From positions 1 to 13,815 of the forward strand of contig WRIM01000006.1 in the NCBI GenBank assembly GCA_009782725.1: 13,815 bases of DNA, given 5' to 3'. Shown here piece after piece: positions 6,679 through 13,200 of this stretch; the first letter of the stretch is position 1; the number at the start of each line of letters is the position of its first letter. The position numbers and the translations under genes are program-made. The DNA is from Alphaproteobacteria bacterium (GTDB taxonomy: Bacteria; Pseudomonadota; Alphaproteobacteria; Rs-D84). Below the pieces are notes generated by a model. That model was not told where the DNA came from. It was given only the letters and a program-made list of their open reading frames with translations, and did no database searches.

Positions 6679-7782
6679 ATGCCGAATTTAAATAAACGCT
6701 ATTTGCTATTTGTCCTTTGTTCTTTGCTTTTTGTCGCCGGTTGCCGCGATTTGACGACGACAGAGCCGACCCTTACCTCTGACAACGCCGTTCGGCCCAA
6801 ACATATGAAAAAAGTGCCCTATTCCGAATTACCCGGGTGGAAAAATGACGATGTGCGCTATGCGTTGAAGGCTTTCCGGAATACTTGCGACGCGCGTCTT
6901 CAATACACTGGGCGCGTTGTGCCCGACCGCTATTTATTGGAAGAAAAATGCCAGCTTTTGCCCAAAGAATCCGCGGATAACGCAACCGTGCGCGCTTGGT
7001 TCGAATCTCATTTCCAACCGTACAAGGCTATGGACGAATCCGGCAAATCTACGGGGGTTTTCACCGGATATTATGCGCCGATTATCCCTGGATGCCGCGT
7101 CAAAACCGCCCAATGCAACGAACCGCTTATGGGCCCGCCGACAGACGGCCGGAATTTCAAAGGCGTGCCGCGCACAACAATCGTATCCCAACAAATCGGC
7201 AAACCGCTTTTCTGGGCGAATATCGTGGATGTGCAAAATATCCAGATTCAGGGTTCTGGAATGTTAAAGCTTGAAGACGGAACCATGATAAAGCTTGCCT
7301 TTGCGGGCGTGAACGACATGCCGTTTAAATCTATCGGCGGGCAATTGCAAGAACGCGGAATTAAACCCGAAGGCGGATATTCATCCGAAGGCGTATGGCA
7401 GCATTTGAAAAAGAATCCAGCATTGGCGCGAGAGGTTATAAATAATAATCCCCGTTATGTATTCTTTAAACAAATGGAAAAATTCGACGTGGTTGGCGCG
7501 ATTGGAACGCCTTTGTCGAAAATCCGCTCGATTGCCATAGATAACGAGATTTATACATTGGGATTGCCGGTTTACGTCGATACCCGTTTGTCTGATTCCC
7601 GCAAATTCCAACGCCTTATGATTGCGCAAGACACCGGCGGCGCGATCAAGGGTTGGGTCAGAACGGACATATACTTTGGCACAGGCGACGAAGCATACCA
7701 ATATGCCCAAGGCCAATACGCCCAGGGCGAGAAATACATCCTTATGCCGAAACAATACGAATACGTAAAACCAACATGGTAG
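6679..7782 (+). CDS. mltA: Membrane-bound lytic murein transglycosylase A (lipoprotein)
   Basis: Cleaves peptidoglycan glycan strands non-hydrolytically, giving 1,6-anhydromuramyl ends, from the inner face of the outer membrane. The 367-residue product starts with KR, a hydrophobic stretch and the lipobox VAGC, so Cys22 would be lipidated. The MltA domain follows: FTGYYAPII, a GSGMLKLEDGTMIKLAFAG barrel segment, then the C-terminal 3D domain with AQDTGGAIKGWVRTD, where Asp318 is the likely catalytic acid and Asp330 a second conserved Asp, ending in YILMPK. GAGGGAG upstream of the ATG is the ribosome site, with a long 11-base spacer. It overlaps the next gene by seven bases, so the two are translationally coupled. 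In many alphaproteobacteria mltA and secB lie in one neighbourhood with Tim44-like and FxsA genes, which are absent here. Confidence 0.95.
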   Translation: MPNLNKRYLLFVLCSLLFVAGCRDLTTTEPTLTSDNAVRPKHMKKVPYSELPGWKNDDVRYALKAFRNTCDARLQYTGRVVPDRYLLEEKCQLLPKESADNATVRAWFESHFQPYKAMDESGKSTGVFTGYYAPIIPGCRVKTAQCNEPLMGPPTDGRNFKGVPRTTIVSQQIGKPLFWANIVDVQNIQIQGSGMLKLEDGTMIKLAFAGVNDMPFKSIGGQLQERGIKPEGGYSSEGVWQHLKKNPALAREVINNNPRYVFFKQMEKFDVVGAIGTPLSKIRSIAIDNEIYTLGLPVYVDTRLSDSRKFQRLMIAQDTGGAIKGWVRTDIYFGTGDEAYQYAQGQYAQGEKYILMPKQYEYVKPTW

Positions 7783-8105
7783 CATGCCCGAATCTTAACG
7801 AACGCAAATCCCGGCCGCAAACGTTGGGCGGGGCGTTCGGCGGGCTTCTTAGATTATTGGGCGGACGCGTAAGCGACGCTGACCTGCTTGCCCGTTGGGA
7901 AGAAATCGTGGGCGCGGAAATCGCATCTATTGCAAAACTTTCCGGCATATCCCGCGGCACAAAAAAGACGGGCCGAACATTGACCGTGAAATCCATAAAT
8001 CCCGCCGCCGCTTTGACATTATCGTATCAAACGAACGACATCCGCGACCGCGTAAACAAATATTTTGGATATGAAGCAATTACAAAAATAACAATTAGAA
8101 AATAA
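7776..8105 (+). CDS. DUF721 / DciA-like protein
   Basis: The 109-residue product has the DUF721 pattern: an N-terminal GGAFGGLLRLLGG helix, then ARWEEIVGAEIASIAKLSG, a strand GRTLTVKSINPAAALTLSY, and RDRVNKYFGYEAITKITI at the C-terminus. DUF721 includes DciA, the loader/operator of the replicative helicase DnaB in bacteria lacking DnaC or DnaI. Shorter alphaproteobacterial members of this family are mostly uncharacterised, so replication-initiation work is an inference. I chose the ATG at 7776, overlapping the mltA stop by seven bases. An upstream in-frame ATG at 7653 only adds residues read inside mltA. It is the last gene of the mltA unit. Confidence 0.75.
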   Translation: MVACPNLNERKSRPQTLGGAFGGLLRLLGGRVSDADLLARWEEIVGAEIASIAKLSGISRGTKKTGRTLTVKSINPAAALTLSYQTNDIRDRVNKYFGYEAITKITIRK

Positions 8106-8124
8106 AATCGCGCGTTCCGCGCGA
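8101..8124 (-). terminator. Hairpin terminator for the small membrane protein operon
   Basis: TCGCGCG (8108-8114) pairs perfectly with CGCGCGA (8118-8124) around TTC. On the minus strand it is followed by TTTTATT. It lies just past the structured repeat and ends minus-strand transcription. Its T-rich tail overlaps the stop region of the plus-strand DUF721 gene. Confidence 0.6.
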
Positions 8125-8126
8125 CA

Positions 8127-8246
8127 AAAAATCAGATATTTCACATTCGTTAGGCCGGCTTGCGCATGGTTTGGGGTGCGTAGTGTATTAAACATACATG
8201 AGCACCCCAAACCGTGCGCAATGCGGTTTCGGACGAGGTAGTTAGT
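8127..8246. repeat. Structured dispersed repeat, copy 2 (120 bases)
   Basis: This copy matches 1261-1380 base for base in length. The stem arms are 8160-8179 and 8202-8221, with one T/G pair. The 22-base loop differs from copy 1 at a single base. Flanks ATATTTCACATTCGTTAGG and TTTCGGACGAGGTA are retained. It lies between convergent genes. Its right end overlaps the stop codon of the minus-strand gene ending at 8242. The T/G position is a wobble pair only in plus-strand RNA. Confidence 0.9.
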
Positions 8247-8535
8247 CTCTTTTTCTAAGCATTCCCATTTCCCACCATATGGCCAGCGCTGGGAATAGGA
8301 ACAATACGACGCCGGCGACTTGCCAGATGCCAAGTATTCCCATAATGTACACATACGCTTCCCATGGGGTGAACCATGTGAATGTCATGATAAGAAAATC
8401 ATACAGCGCGGTTAACGAAAACAGCCACCCGGCGAAAACAGCTATATAGTTAATCAAGAACGCGCGCAATTTTATATTGCGTTTGATGCGAAGTTTTTCA
8501 TAACTGTATTCCGCAAAGTTTTCAAAATCTTTCAT
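8242..8535 (-). CDS. Small two-helix membrane protein, paralog A
   Basis: I do not recognise a named function. The 97-residue product has a charged amphipathic N-terminus (MKDFENFAEYSYEKLRIKRN), then two predicted transmembrane segments, roughly residues 24-46 and 67-88, and a basic RKRD tail. It is clearly paralogous to the next gene upstream. Both start MKDFxN and share K/R-AFLINY-(I/V)AVF-x-x-W in helix one and (I/V)AGVVLFL-x-PA-x-A-x-WWEM in helix two. The ATG at 8535 is preceded by AAAGGATG. The stop codon lies inside a structured repeat. It is probably cotranscribed with paralog B across a heptamer-repeat hairpin. The fold resembles 2TM-type small inner-membrane proteins. Confidence 0.8.
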   Translation of the reverse strand: MKDFENFAEYSYEKLRIKRNIKLRAFLINYIAVFAGWLFSLTALYDFLIMTFTWFTPWEAYVYIMGILGIWQVAGVVLFLFPALAIWWEMGMLRKRD

Positions 8536-8550
8536 GTCACATCCTTTTTA

Positions 8551-8608
8551 AGTATGAAGCAAGAAGTATGAATTAAATTTCATACTTCAGACTTCATAAT
8601 TCATACTT
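8551..8608. repeat. Heptanucleotide arrays forming an intercistronic hairpin
   Basis: AGTATGA-type units (8551-8573) face TCATACT/TCAGACT/TCATAAT units (8579-8608). GAAGTATGAA pairs with TTCATACTTC around a short AT loop, and outer units pair again with one heptamer more on the right side. The hairpin fills the 73-base gap between the two paralogous membrane protein genes, one base from the upstream stop codon. Confidence 0.9.
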
Positions 8609-8938
8609 TTATTTCTTTCCTGCCATAAGATATTTTCTGCACGAAGCCATTTCCCACCATGCGGCGAACGCCGGGACAAGGAATAATACGACGCCCGCGA
8701 TTTTCCAAAATCCGAACATGTTCATCATATACATGTGCGCCGTGCCCGCATCCGTCTGCATAAAGTGCAGCAACAAGCCTTGATACCATGGCAATCCGGA
8801 TATGCACCATGCGACGAAAACAGCGACATAGTTGATTAAAAATGCTTTGAAAAGAAAATTCCGTTTGTGATAAAGCTTGTGAACTTTGTGCTCCATCCAG
8901 TCTTTCGGCATATCCGACCAGTTTTTAAAATCTTTCAT
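8609..8938 (-). CDS. Small two-helix membrane protein, paralog B
   Basis: The function is not recognised. The 109-residue product has a longer charged N-terminus (MKDFKNWSDMPKDWMEHKVHKLYHKRN). Two hydrophobic helices follow: one around residues 29-52 (KAFLINYVAVFVAWCISG) and one around 76-98 (KIAGVVLFLVPAFAAWWEM). A short basic tail ends the protein. The extra length over paralog A lies mainly in the N-terminus and the loop between helices, which contains HMYMMNMFG. The strict conservation of the AGVVLFL and WWEM stretches between the copies suggests a constrained transmembrane interface rather than a generic anchor. AAAGGA precedes the ATG. A tandem duplication is the simplest origin. The pair may form a hetero-oligomer; that is inference. 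Confidence 0.8.
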   Translation of the reverse strand: MKDFKNWSDMPKDWMEHKVHKLYHKRNFLFKAFLINYVAVFVAWCISGLPWYQGLLLHFMQTDAGTAHMYMMNMFGFWKIAGVVLFLVPAFAAWWEMASCRKYLMAGKK

Positions 8939-8961
8939 TTTGAATCCTTTTGTTTCGGGTT

Positions 8962-8989
8962 ATTGGGGACGCGCGAAAACGCGACCAAT
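8962..8989. other. Small GC hairpin in the leader of the membrane protein pair
   Basis: CGCG-AAAA-CGCG (8972-8983) lies inside an outer ATTGG/CCAAT pairing (8962-8966 with 8985-8989). It is 24 bases upstream of the start at 8938, in the 99-base gap to the Nudix gene. There is no T run, so it is not a clear terminator. The rest of the gap is AT-rich and I see no convincing promoter. Confidence 0.3.
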
Positions 8990-9037
8990 TAAATTAATTT
9001 TATCAAAATCCAGGAAACATAATGATAGGAAAGGATT

Positions 9038-9541
9038 CTATATAACGCCGTCCGTCGGCAATGGCACCATTTTTACCGATTTCTCATCGGCAACTATGAC
9101 GTCATAGTGAAAGAATTTATCATTCATCATATCCGGAAACCATGTCCGGTCGTCCGCCCACATATTGTCGTACGGAAGCTTGTCCAAATCTATCCAATGC
9201 GCGGTGCATTCGCCGCCAGGCTTGCAATCTATATCACCCTTCCAATCAAAGGTCTTGAAAACCTGGCACACCAATGTCACATCCGTCCACACGAATTGCA
9301 ATTGCCCGCAAAGTTTCGGATTAATCGGAGTGACGCCGGTTTCTTCGATTGTTTCGCGGACGGCCGCATCAATAAAGGATTCGTCTTCGCCCTTTTTTCC
9401 GCCCGGAAGATTATAAAGGTCGCGCGCGTGCCCGTCCGCGGAATTGGAAAAGCCCTTCATCCCGCGAAGACGCCTTGTCATTAAAACACGATTATTCGGA
9501 ACATCGATAACCGCGAGTAAGGTTACGTTTTTTATTTTCAT
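9038..9541 (-). CDS. Nudix hydrolase (MutT-like)
   Basis: Nudix enzymes hydrolyse nucleoside diphosphates linked to another moiety, for example damaged dNTPs, dinucleotides or nucleotide sugars. The 167-residue product has a perfect Nudix box at residues 48-70: G48, five residues, Glu54, seven residues, Arg62-Glu63, Glu66-Glu67, Gly69. An N-terminal strand (KNVTLLAVIDVPNNRVLMTRR) precedes it, and HWIDLDKLPYDNMWADD follows in the usual C-terminal half. The ATG at 9541 overlaps the ruvC stop as ATGA, indicating translational coupling. An in-frame ATG ten residues upstream lies inside ruvC and is less likely. Its place after ruvC and addB suggests nucleotide-pool cleaning or another DNA-maintenance role, but the substrate cannot be assigned. 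Confidence 0.9.
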   Translation of the reverse strand: MKIKNVTLLAVIDVPNNRVLMTRRLRGMKGFSNSADGHARDLYNLPGGKKGEDESFIDAAVRETIEETGVTPINPKLCGQLQFVWTDVTLVCQVFKTFDWKGDIDCKPGGECTAHWIDLDKLPYDNMWADDRTWFPDMMNDKFFHYDVIVADEKSVKMVPLPTDGVI

Positions 9542-10017
9542 TTCAATAGCCTGTTCGTGTTCGCATGGCACAGCGCGATTGCGATTGCATCACTTTCATC
9601 CGCAGACTTTGGCGCGGCGCCCGGCAATAATATTTTCACCATTGCGTCAACCTGACTCTTGTCCGCATGACCGGCGCCCGTGATTGCTTTTTTTATATTA
9701 TTCGGCTCGTACTCGTAAATTGGTATTTCGAATGTTCCGATTGCGACAATGCTTGCGGCGCGCGCATGGCCCAACAATAATGTCGTGGTCGGATTTTTAT
9801 TAACGAAAGTATATTCGACGCTTGCCGCATCGGGCGACCAAACCTCGCACAGTTTTTTAACTTCACTAAATATATGCGCCAAACGCACCGGAAGTGGCGC
9901 CAGTTTCGGCGGCAAGATTACGCCGGACGCGACATAGCGCCGCATATCGCCCGCAACGTCGATAACCGCCCAACCGGTATGAATTAATCCGGGATCGATA
10001 CCCAAAATCCGTGTCAT
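9538..10017 (-). CDS. ruvC: Crossover junction endodeoxyribonuclease RuvC
   Basis: RuvC is the Holliday-junction resolvase that nicks symmetrically in complex with RuvAB during recombinational repair. The 159-residue product matches the family length. The four acidic catalytic residues are present: Asp8 in GIDPG, Glu68 in SVEYTFVNKNP, and Asp140 and Asp143 in SADESDAIAIALCH. The segment LLLGHARAASIVA is typical. The ATG at 10017 follows a GAGC-rich but weak ribosome region. A heptamer-repeat array fills the 125 bases to addB. No ruvA or ruvB is in the window. Following addB directly is unusual, because ruvC commonly sits with ruvAB, but both act in double-strand break repair. Confidence 0.96.
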   Translation of the reverse strand: MTRILGIDPGLIHTGWAVIDVAGDMRRYVASGVILPPKLAPLPVRLAHIFSEVKKLCEVWSPDAASVEYTFVNKNPTTTLLLGHARAASIVAIGTFEIPIYEYEPNNIKKAITGAGHADKSQVDAMVKILLPGAAPKSADESDAIAIALCHANTNRLLK

Positions 10018-10035
10018 GTTTGCTCGCTTTGCTCG

Positions 10036-10146
10036 TAGATATTAGATAATAGATACTAGATATATACCATACATATACCATTGTCTAATATATTGGACAA
10101 CTGTATCCCAATATCTATTATCTATTATCTACTATCTATTATCTAA
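10036..10146. repeat. Inverted heptanucleotide arrays between addB and ruvC
   Basis: AGATATT/AGATAAT/AGATACT units (about 10036-10064) face TATCTAT/TATCTAC units (10110-10146). About 21 of 22 bases can pair between arms. The core contains an imperfect 20-bp palindrome (10081-10100, TTGTC...GACAA) and two TATACCA words. The right array runs into the addB stop codon (10143-10145). The whole addB-ruvC spacer is essentially this element. Confidence 0.9.
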
Positions 10147-12653
10147 TCCCTAACCCTCGCCAAATCGTCATAAGCTTTGTATTTCTCGCCGTTTGTTTCA
10201 CGGTATTCGTATGCCGCGCTACCCGCGGAATACATATCGAACAATTCTTTCGTTTTGGCAAGCGCGGCGCTTATCTTATCCGCGGCGTCTGTCCCCGCAT
10301 ATTCAATCATGCCGCATTTGTCCCTGCCAAGCGACAAGAATTTCATAACGATGCTTGTCGGCAAAATCGGCTGACGCTCGAAACTTCCGGTTTGAAGCAT
10401 GTATGCCTCCAAAGGAAGCTGCGGCATCATGCCATTATTTAATTGGGCGTTCGTTGGCAGTTGCCCGGTTTTTATGTCGACGACCACGCCCGTCTTATCT
10501 TTGATATAAACCCGGTCGGCGCGCGCGCGGACATTGCGCCCCGCGATTTCTATGACGCCCTTTGCGTCGTTTTCCGCAACAGACCATTCGGCATGTTTTA
10601 ATTCATCAATAAATTCTAAAATACTCGGCGCCATTTCCACAAACCGATTATGCCAGAAATGAAATAAAACGCTTCCCGGCTCTAATTTTTCTTTTGCAGC
10701 ATGGTCCAAGTATTTAATCACATCGTCAGTTGTTAGTTGTTCGTTGTTAGCTGTTAGTTGTTCAATCGCATCATGAGTCAGGTTTCCAAAATCAATGGCC
10801 GTGGTGTCATCCCACGGGTCGGGTTTGGGCTTTAACCGCAATATATGCCGCGCATAAAAAGCATACGGATTGTGGATAAGCAAATCCAATTCCGTAACAT
10901 GCACATCCGACCAATCGGCGGGCGGCATTGGCGCAGAATAATCAAGCGTATGCGGCGCGATGATGTCGCGCAGTTTGCCGGCCTCTTTGAATTTCTCTCC
11001 GCCGTCTGCGACTATTCCGGCGACCGCGACGCGCGATAAAAACCGCGATTCTGTCGTGTCACATCCGCCAGCCATGCGCGACCGCGTCCAATACACAGAA
11101 CGCGCGCACGACAAAGTGATAAAATCCATGGCCATTAGCGACACTTTGCGATTGGGCGGGGGAAGGCCCAGCTCATCCGCGACACGACGCGGAATCCATG
11201 GATTTTCATACCCTGTTGCGGGAAACATGCCTTCGTTTAAACCTGTCATGATTACAACGTCTGCGGTTTGCATACGCGATTCTATTGTTCCCAATACATC
11301 GATGCGGCAATCGTCAAACATGGGCGGGCGCAATTGCACCGATGACAAAGCCAGCGCCACAACGGCGAGCGCATCATGCAAAGTAATTGTAATATTATGC
11401 CGCAGAATTATATCCGATACTTCTTTGATAGATTGGATAAGCGGCAAATCTGATTCAGAAAATTCAAGACCAAACCCGTCTATGAATTCGAATATATTTT
11501 TTATTTGATTATTAAACTTTATTTTATCCAACCCGTTCAACACCGCGCGCCCAAACGCTGTCATGGCCCCGGACACTCCGCCAGAAAAATTGGCGCCCAT
11601 ACCGCGTCGCGCGAATGATTCATAAATTCGTTGGTTCCCCGCCGCGTCCGGCGTAATTACAAGAACGGATTTGCCATTTGCCGCCGCGTCCTTTGCGATT
11701 TCCGCGACAACTTCTGCTTCTTCTGATTCGCGGGAACAATCTATCATTGTGAACGCACTATGTAGGGGCGCATAATTGCGCCCCAGGGCGCGAATACGCG
11801 CCCCTACATTATTTGAGAACGCAGCATTAAAAAATCCGATCTCGGATTCTCCAACTTCAATGGTTTCAACGTCTGCGGGCACAACACCAATTCGTTCCAA
11901 GAACTTCATTTCCGAATGATACGGATTTGTAGTTCCTAGTTCCTCGTTACTAGTTCCTAGTTCATTAATTCTTCCCGGTAAAATTATATATCCGTTTTCT
12001 AATCCCGCGACATGCTTCATCAAATCCGCGGTGGCGGGCACAGACCCGGTCGACCCGCATATGATGATTTTAGATTTATGATTTATGATTTCTGATTTAT
12101 GATTTTCTAAGTATTCAATCCACCCACGTATTTCCGTGTTTCGTTTCTGGGCCTCCGTGATTTTATCGGGAAAAATGTTCCGCATCAGACTAGATGCCTT
12201 ATCCAAAAATTCTGCTTTCTTTTGAAAGTGTCTTGCATATCGTTCCCCGACCAACTGGGCCCAGTTTATGTTTTCTTGACCCCGCCCCTCGTTTTCCAAA
12301 TAATCCGTCATACGAATTAAATCCCCCGCGACGGTAAGCGAAGACGCAAAGGTTAGGTTTTCCGCCGTCTCTAGCATTTTGGCCAAAACAATCGTTCGTT
12401 CGATATTGGAAACCGTGTCTTCGTCGATGAATTCATCGTCGACCGCCTCGCCAAGCGCCACCAATTTGGGAAGCATGACCGCGCGTCCGGGAATATCCGC
12501 CAACATCCTTTCGACCGTTCTGACCGCGCGCCGTGAAGGCAGAAATATTATATCGTTTGAAAAATCATCCCGCATTAAAACATGCCGCAACGCATCGGCA
12601 AGCTTTGCCGGATTGCTTGCGCAAAAGATGTTCTTAGTTTTTGGCAATTTCAC
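10143..12653 (-). CDS. addB: Double-strand break repair protein AddB (helicase-nuclease subunit)
   Basis: AddB partners AddA in end resection at DNA breaks and Chi recognition. The N-terminus is of alphaproteobacterial AddB type: IIFLPSRRAVRTVERML (residues 34-50), then VMLPKLVALGE. ENPWIPRRVADELGLPPPNRKVSLMAMDF is the helicase-like region. A C-terminal PD-(D/E)XK nuclease follows with ADRVYIKD, VVDIKTGQ (Asp726, Lys728) and PQLPLEAYM (Gln745). At 836 residues it is shorter than the roughly 1000 usual for the group. The start is GTG at 12653, overlapping engB by 20 bases. Four repeats are read in frame inside it: peptides EQLTANNEQLTTDD, NNVGARIRALGRNYAPLH, ELGTSNEELGTT and NHKSEIINHKSKI. They probably sit in surface loops. 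No addA follows; ruvC does. Confidence 0.92.
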   Translation of the reverse strand: MKLPKTKNIFCASNPAKLADALRHVLMRDDFSNDIIFLPSRRAVRTVERMLADIPGRAVMLPKLVALGEAVDDEFIDEDTVSNIERTIVLAKMLETAENLTFASSLTVAGDLIRMTDYLENEGRGQENINWAQLVGERYARHFQKKAEFLDKASSLMRNIFPDKITEAQKRNTEIRGWIEYLENHKSEIINHKSKIIICGSTGSVPATADLMKHVAGLENGYIILPGRINELGTSNEELGTTNPYHSEMKFLERIGVVPADVETIEVGESEIGFFNAAFSNNVGARIRALGRNYAPLHSAFTMIDCSRESEEAEVVAEIAKDAAANGKSVLVITPDAAGNQRIYESFARRGMGANFSGGVSGAMTAFGRAVLNGLDKIKFNNQIKNIFEFIDGFGLEFSESDLPLIQSIKEVSDIILRHNITITLHDALAVVALALSSVQLRPPMFDDCRIDVLGTIESRMQTADVVIMTGLNEGMFPATGYENPWIPRRVADELGLPPPNRKVSLMAMDFITLSCARSVYWTRSRMAGGCDTTESRFLSRVAVAGIVADGGEKFKEAGKLRDIIAPHTLDYSAPMPPADWSDVHVTELDLLIHNPYAFYARHILRLKPKPDPWDDTTAIDFGNLTHDAIEQLTANNEQLTTDDVIKYLDHAAKEKLEPGSVLFHFWHNRFVEMAPSILEFIDELKHAEWSVAENDAKGVIEIAGRNVRARADRVYIKDKTGVVVDIKTGQLPTNAQLNNGMMPQLPLEAYMLQTGSFERQPILPTSIVMKFLSLGRDKCGMIEYAGTDAADKISAALAKTKELFDMYSAGSAAYEYRETNGEKYKAYDDLARVRD
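10725..10766. repeat. Heptanucleotide array inside addB (GTTAGTT type)
   Basis: Six consecutive seven-base units (GTCAGTT, GTTAGTT, GTTCGTT, GTTAGCT, GTTAGTT, GTTCAAT) total 42 bases. On the addB strand they give the seven-residue repeat EQLTANN / EQLTTDD. Forty-two is a multiple of three, so the frame is kept. Confidence 0.9.
11760..11809. repeat. GC-rich palindromic repeat inserted in frame in addB
   Basis: ATGTAGGGGCGC (11760-11771) pairs perfectly with GCGCCCCTACAT (11798-11809). An inner GCGCCC/GGGCGC hairpin lies between them. On the coding strand it is read as NVGARIRALGRNYAPLH without a stop. The GTAGGGGCG...CGCCCCTAC form is like REP/MITE-type palindromes seen in many bacterial genomes; in-frame palindromic insertions are known from Rickettsia (RPE elements). 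Confidence 0.85.
11930..11964. repeat. Heptanucleotide array inside addB (TAGTTCC type)
   Basis: Five units, TAGTTCC, TAGTTCC, TCGTTAC, TAGTTCC, TAGTTCA, are read on the addB strand as ELGTSNEELGTT, again a seven-residue peptide period. The TCGTTAC unit is the same word type as the array next to xth. Confidence 0.9.
12067..12108. repeat. Heptanucleotide array inside addB (ATTTATG type)
   Basis: Six units (ATTTTAG, ATTTATG twice, ATTTCTG, ATTTATG, ATTTTCT) total 42 bases. They are read on the addB strand as ENHKSEIINHKSKI, a seven-residue repeat. Base composition is far more AT-rich than the surrounding gene. Confidence 0.9.
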
Positions 12654-13200
12654 GCTTTAATTCTTCGATTCCGGTTTTCTTTTCCGCAGATGTTGCGCAG
12701 ACGTTTGCGCATGCCGCGCCGTGTTTTTGGACGGCGCATTCAACCTCGGCCTTGATTTTTTCAATATCGGATTTTTTTACTTTATCCAACTTGGTTAAAA
12801 CAATCTGATACCGTATGGCATTCGCGTTGCAGAATTCCATTAATTCGATGTCCGAGGGTTTAAGGCCGTGCCGCGAATCGACCAAAATAAATACTCGTTT
12901 TAATTGCGACCGGTTTAGCAAATATTTTTCCAATCGCGCGGCCCACCTTAATATCGATTCTTTACTTGCTTTGGCATATCCGTATCCAGGCAAATCGGCC
13001 AACATGACGCAATCCCATTCGAACAAATTGATGCTTTGCGTGCGGCCGGGTGTGTTTGACGTGCGCGCAATCTTCTGACCCACCAGCGCATTTAGCAAAG
13101 ACGACTTTCCGACATTAGAACGCCCGACAAAAGCATATTCGGGCAAGGCCGCCCGCGGCAAAGATTCGAATGTTTCAAAAGAGCCCAAGAATTTTATCAT
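12634..13200 (-). CDS. engB: Ribosome biogenesis GTP-binding protein EngB (YihA/YsxC)
   Basis: An essential P-loop GTPase in many bacteria, involved in late large-subunit ribosome assembly. The 188-residue product shows G1 GRSNVGKSS (26-34), the TSNTPGRTQSIN switch I segment, G3 DLPGYGYAKAS, the G4 motif TKLDK and G5-like TSAEKKTG, all standard for EngB. I chose the ATG at 13200 because it overlaps the stop of the upstream gene as ATGA and leaves the normal 20-odd residues before the P-loop. The upstream in-frame ATG at 13224 has no ribosome site. The C-terminus overlaps addB by 20 bases, so translation of the two is probably coupled. It shares an operon with rsmI, another ribosome-related gene. 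Confidence 0.95.
   Translation of the reverse strand: MIKFLGSFETFESLPRAALPEYAFVGRSNVGKSSLLNALVGQKIARTSNTPGRTQSINLFEWDCVMLADLPGYGYAKASKESILRWAARLEKYLLNRSQLKRVFILVDSRHGLKPSDIELMEFCNANAIRYQIVLTKLDKVKKSDIEKIKAEVECAVQKHGAACANVCATSAEKKTGIEELKREIAKN

Noticed and set aside
7699..7728. A 15-base tandem duplication in mltA giving YAQGQYAQG
   Set aside because: By memory of the family, MltA proteins have a segment of similar length there, so it does not look like an insertion. Only two imperfect units are present.
7653..7775. A longer start for the DUF721 gene
   Set aside because: The added residues are an out-of-frame reading of mltA with no domain resemblance; the overlapping ATG at 7776 fits better.
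8019..8354. A 111-residue reading frame across the second repeat copy
   Set aside because: It overlaps the DUF721 gene and the small membrane protein gene antisense or out of frame. Its similarity to the ridA extension only reflects the shared repeat.
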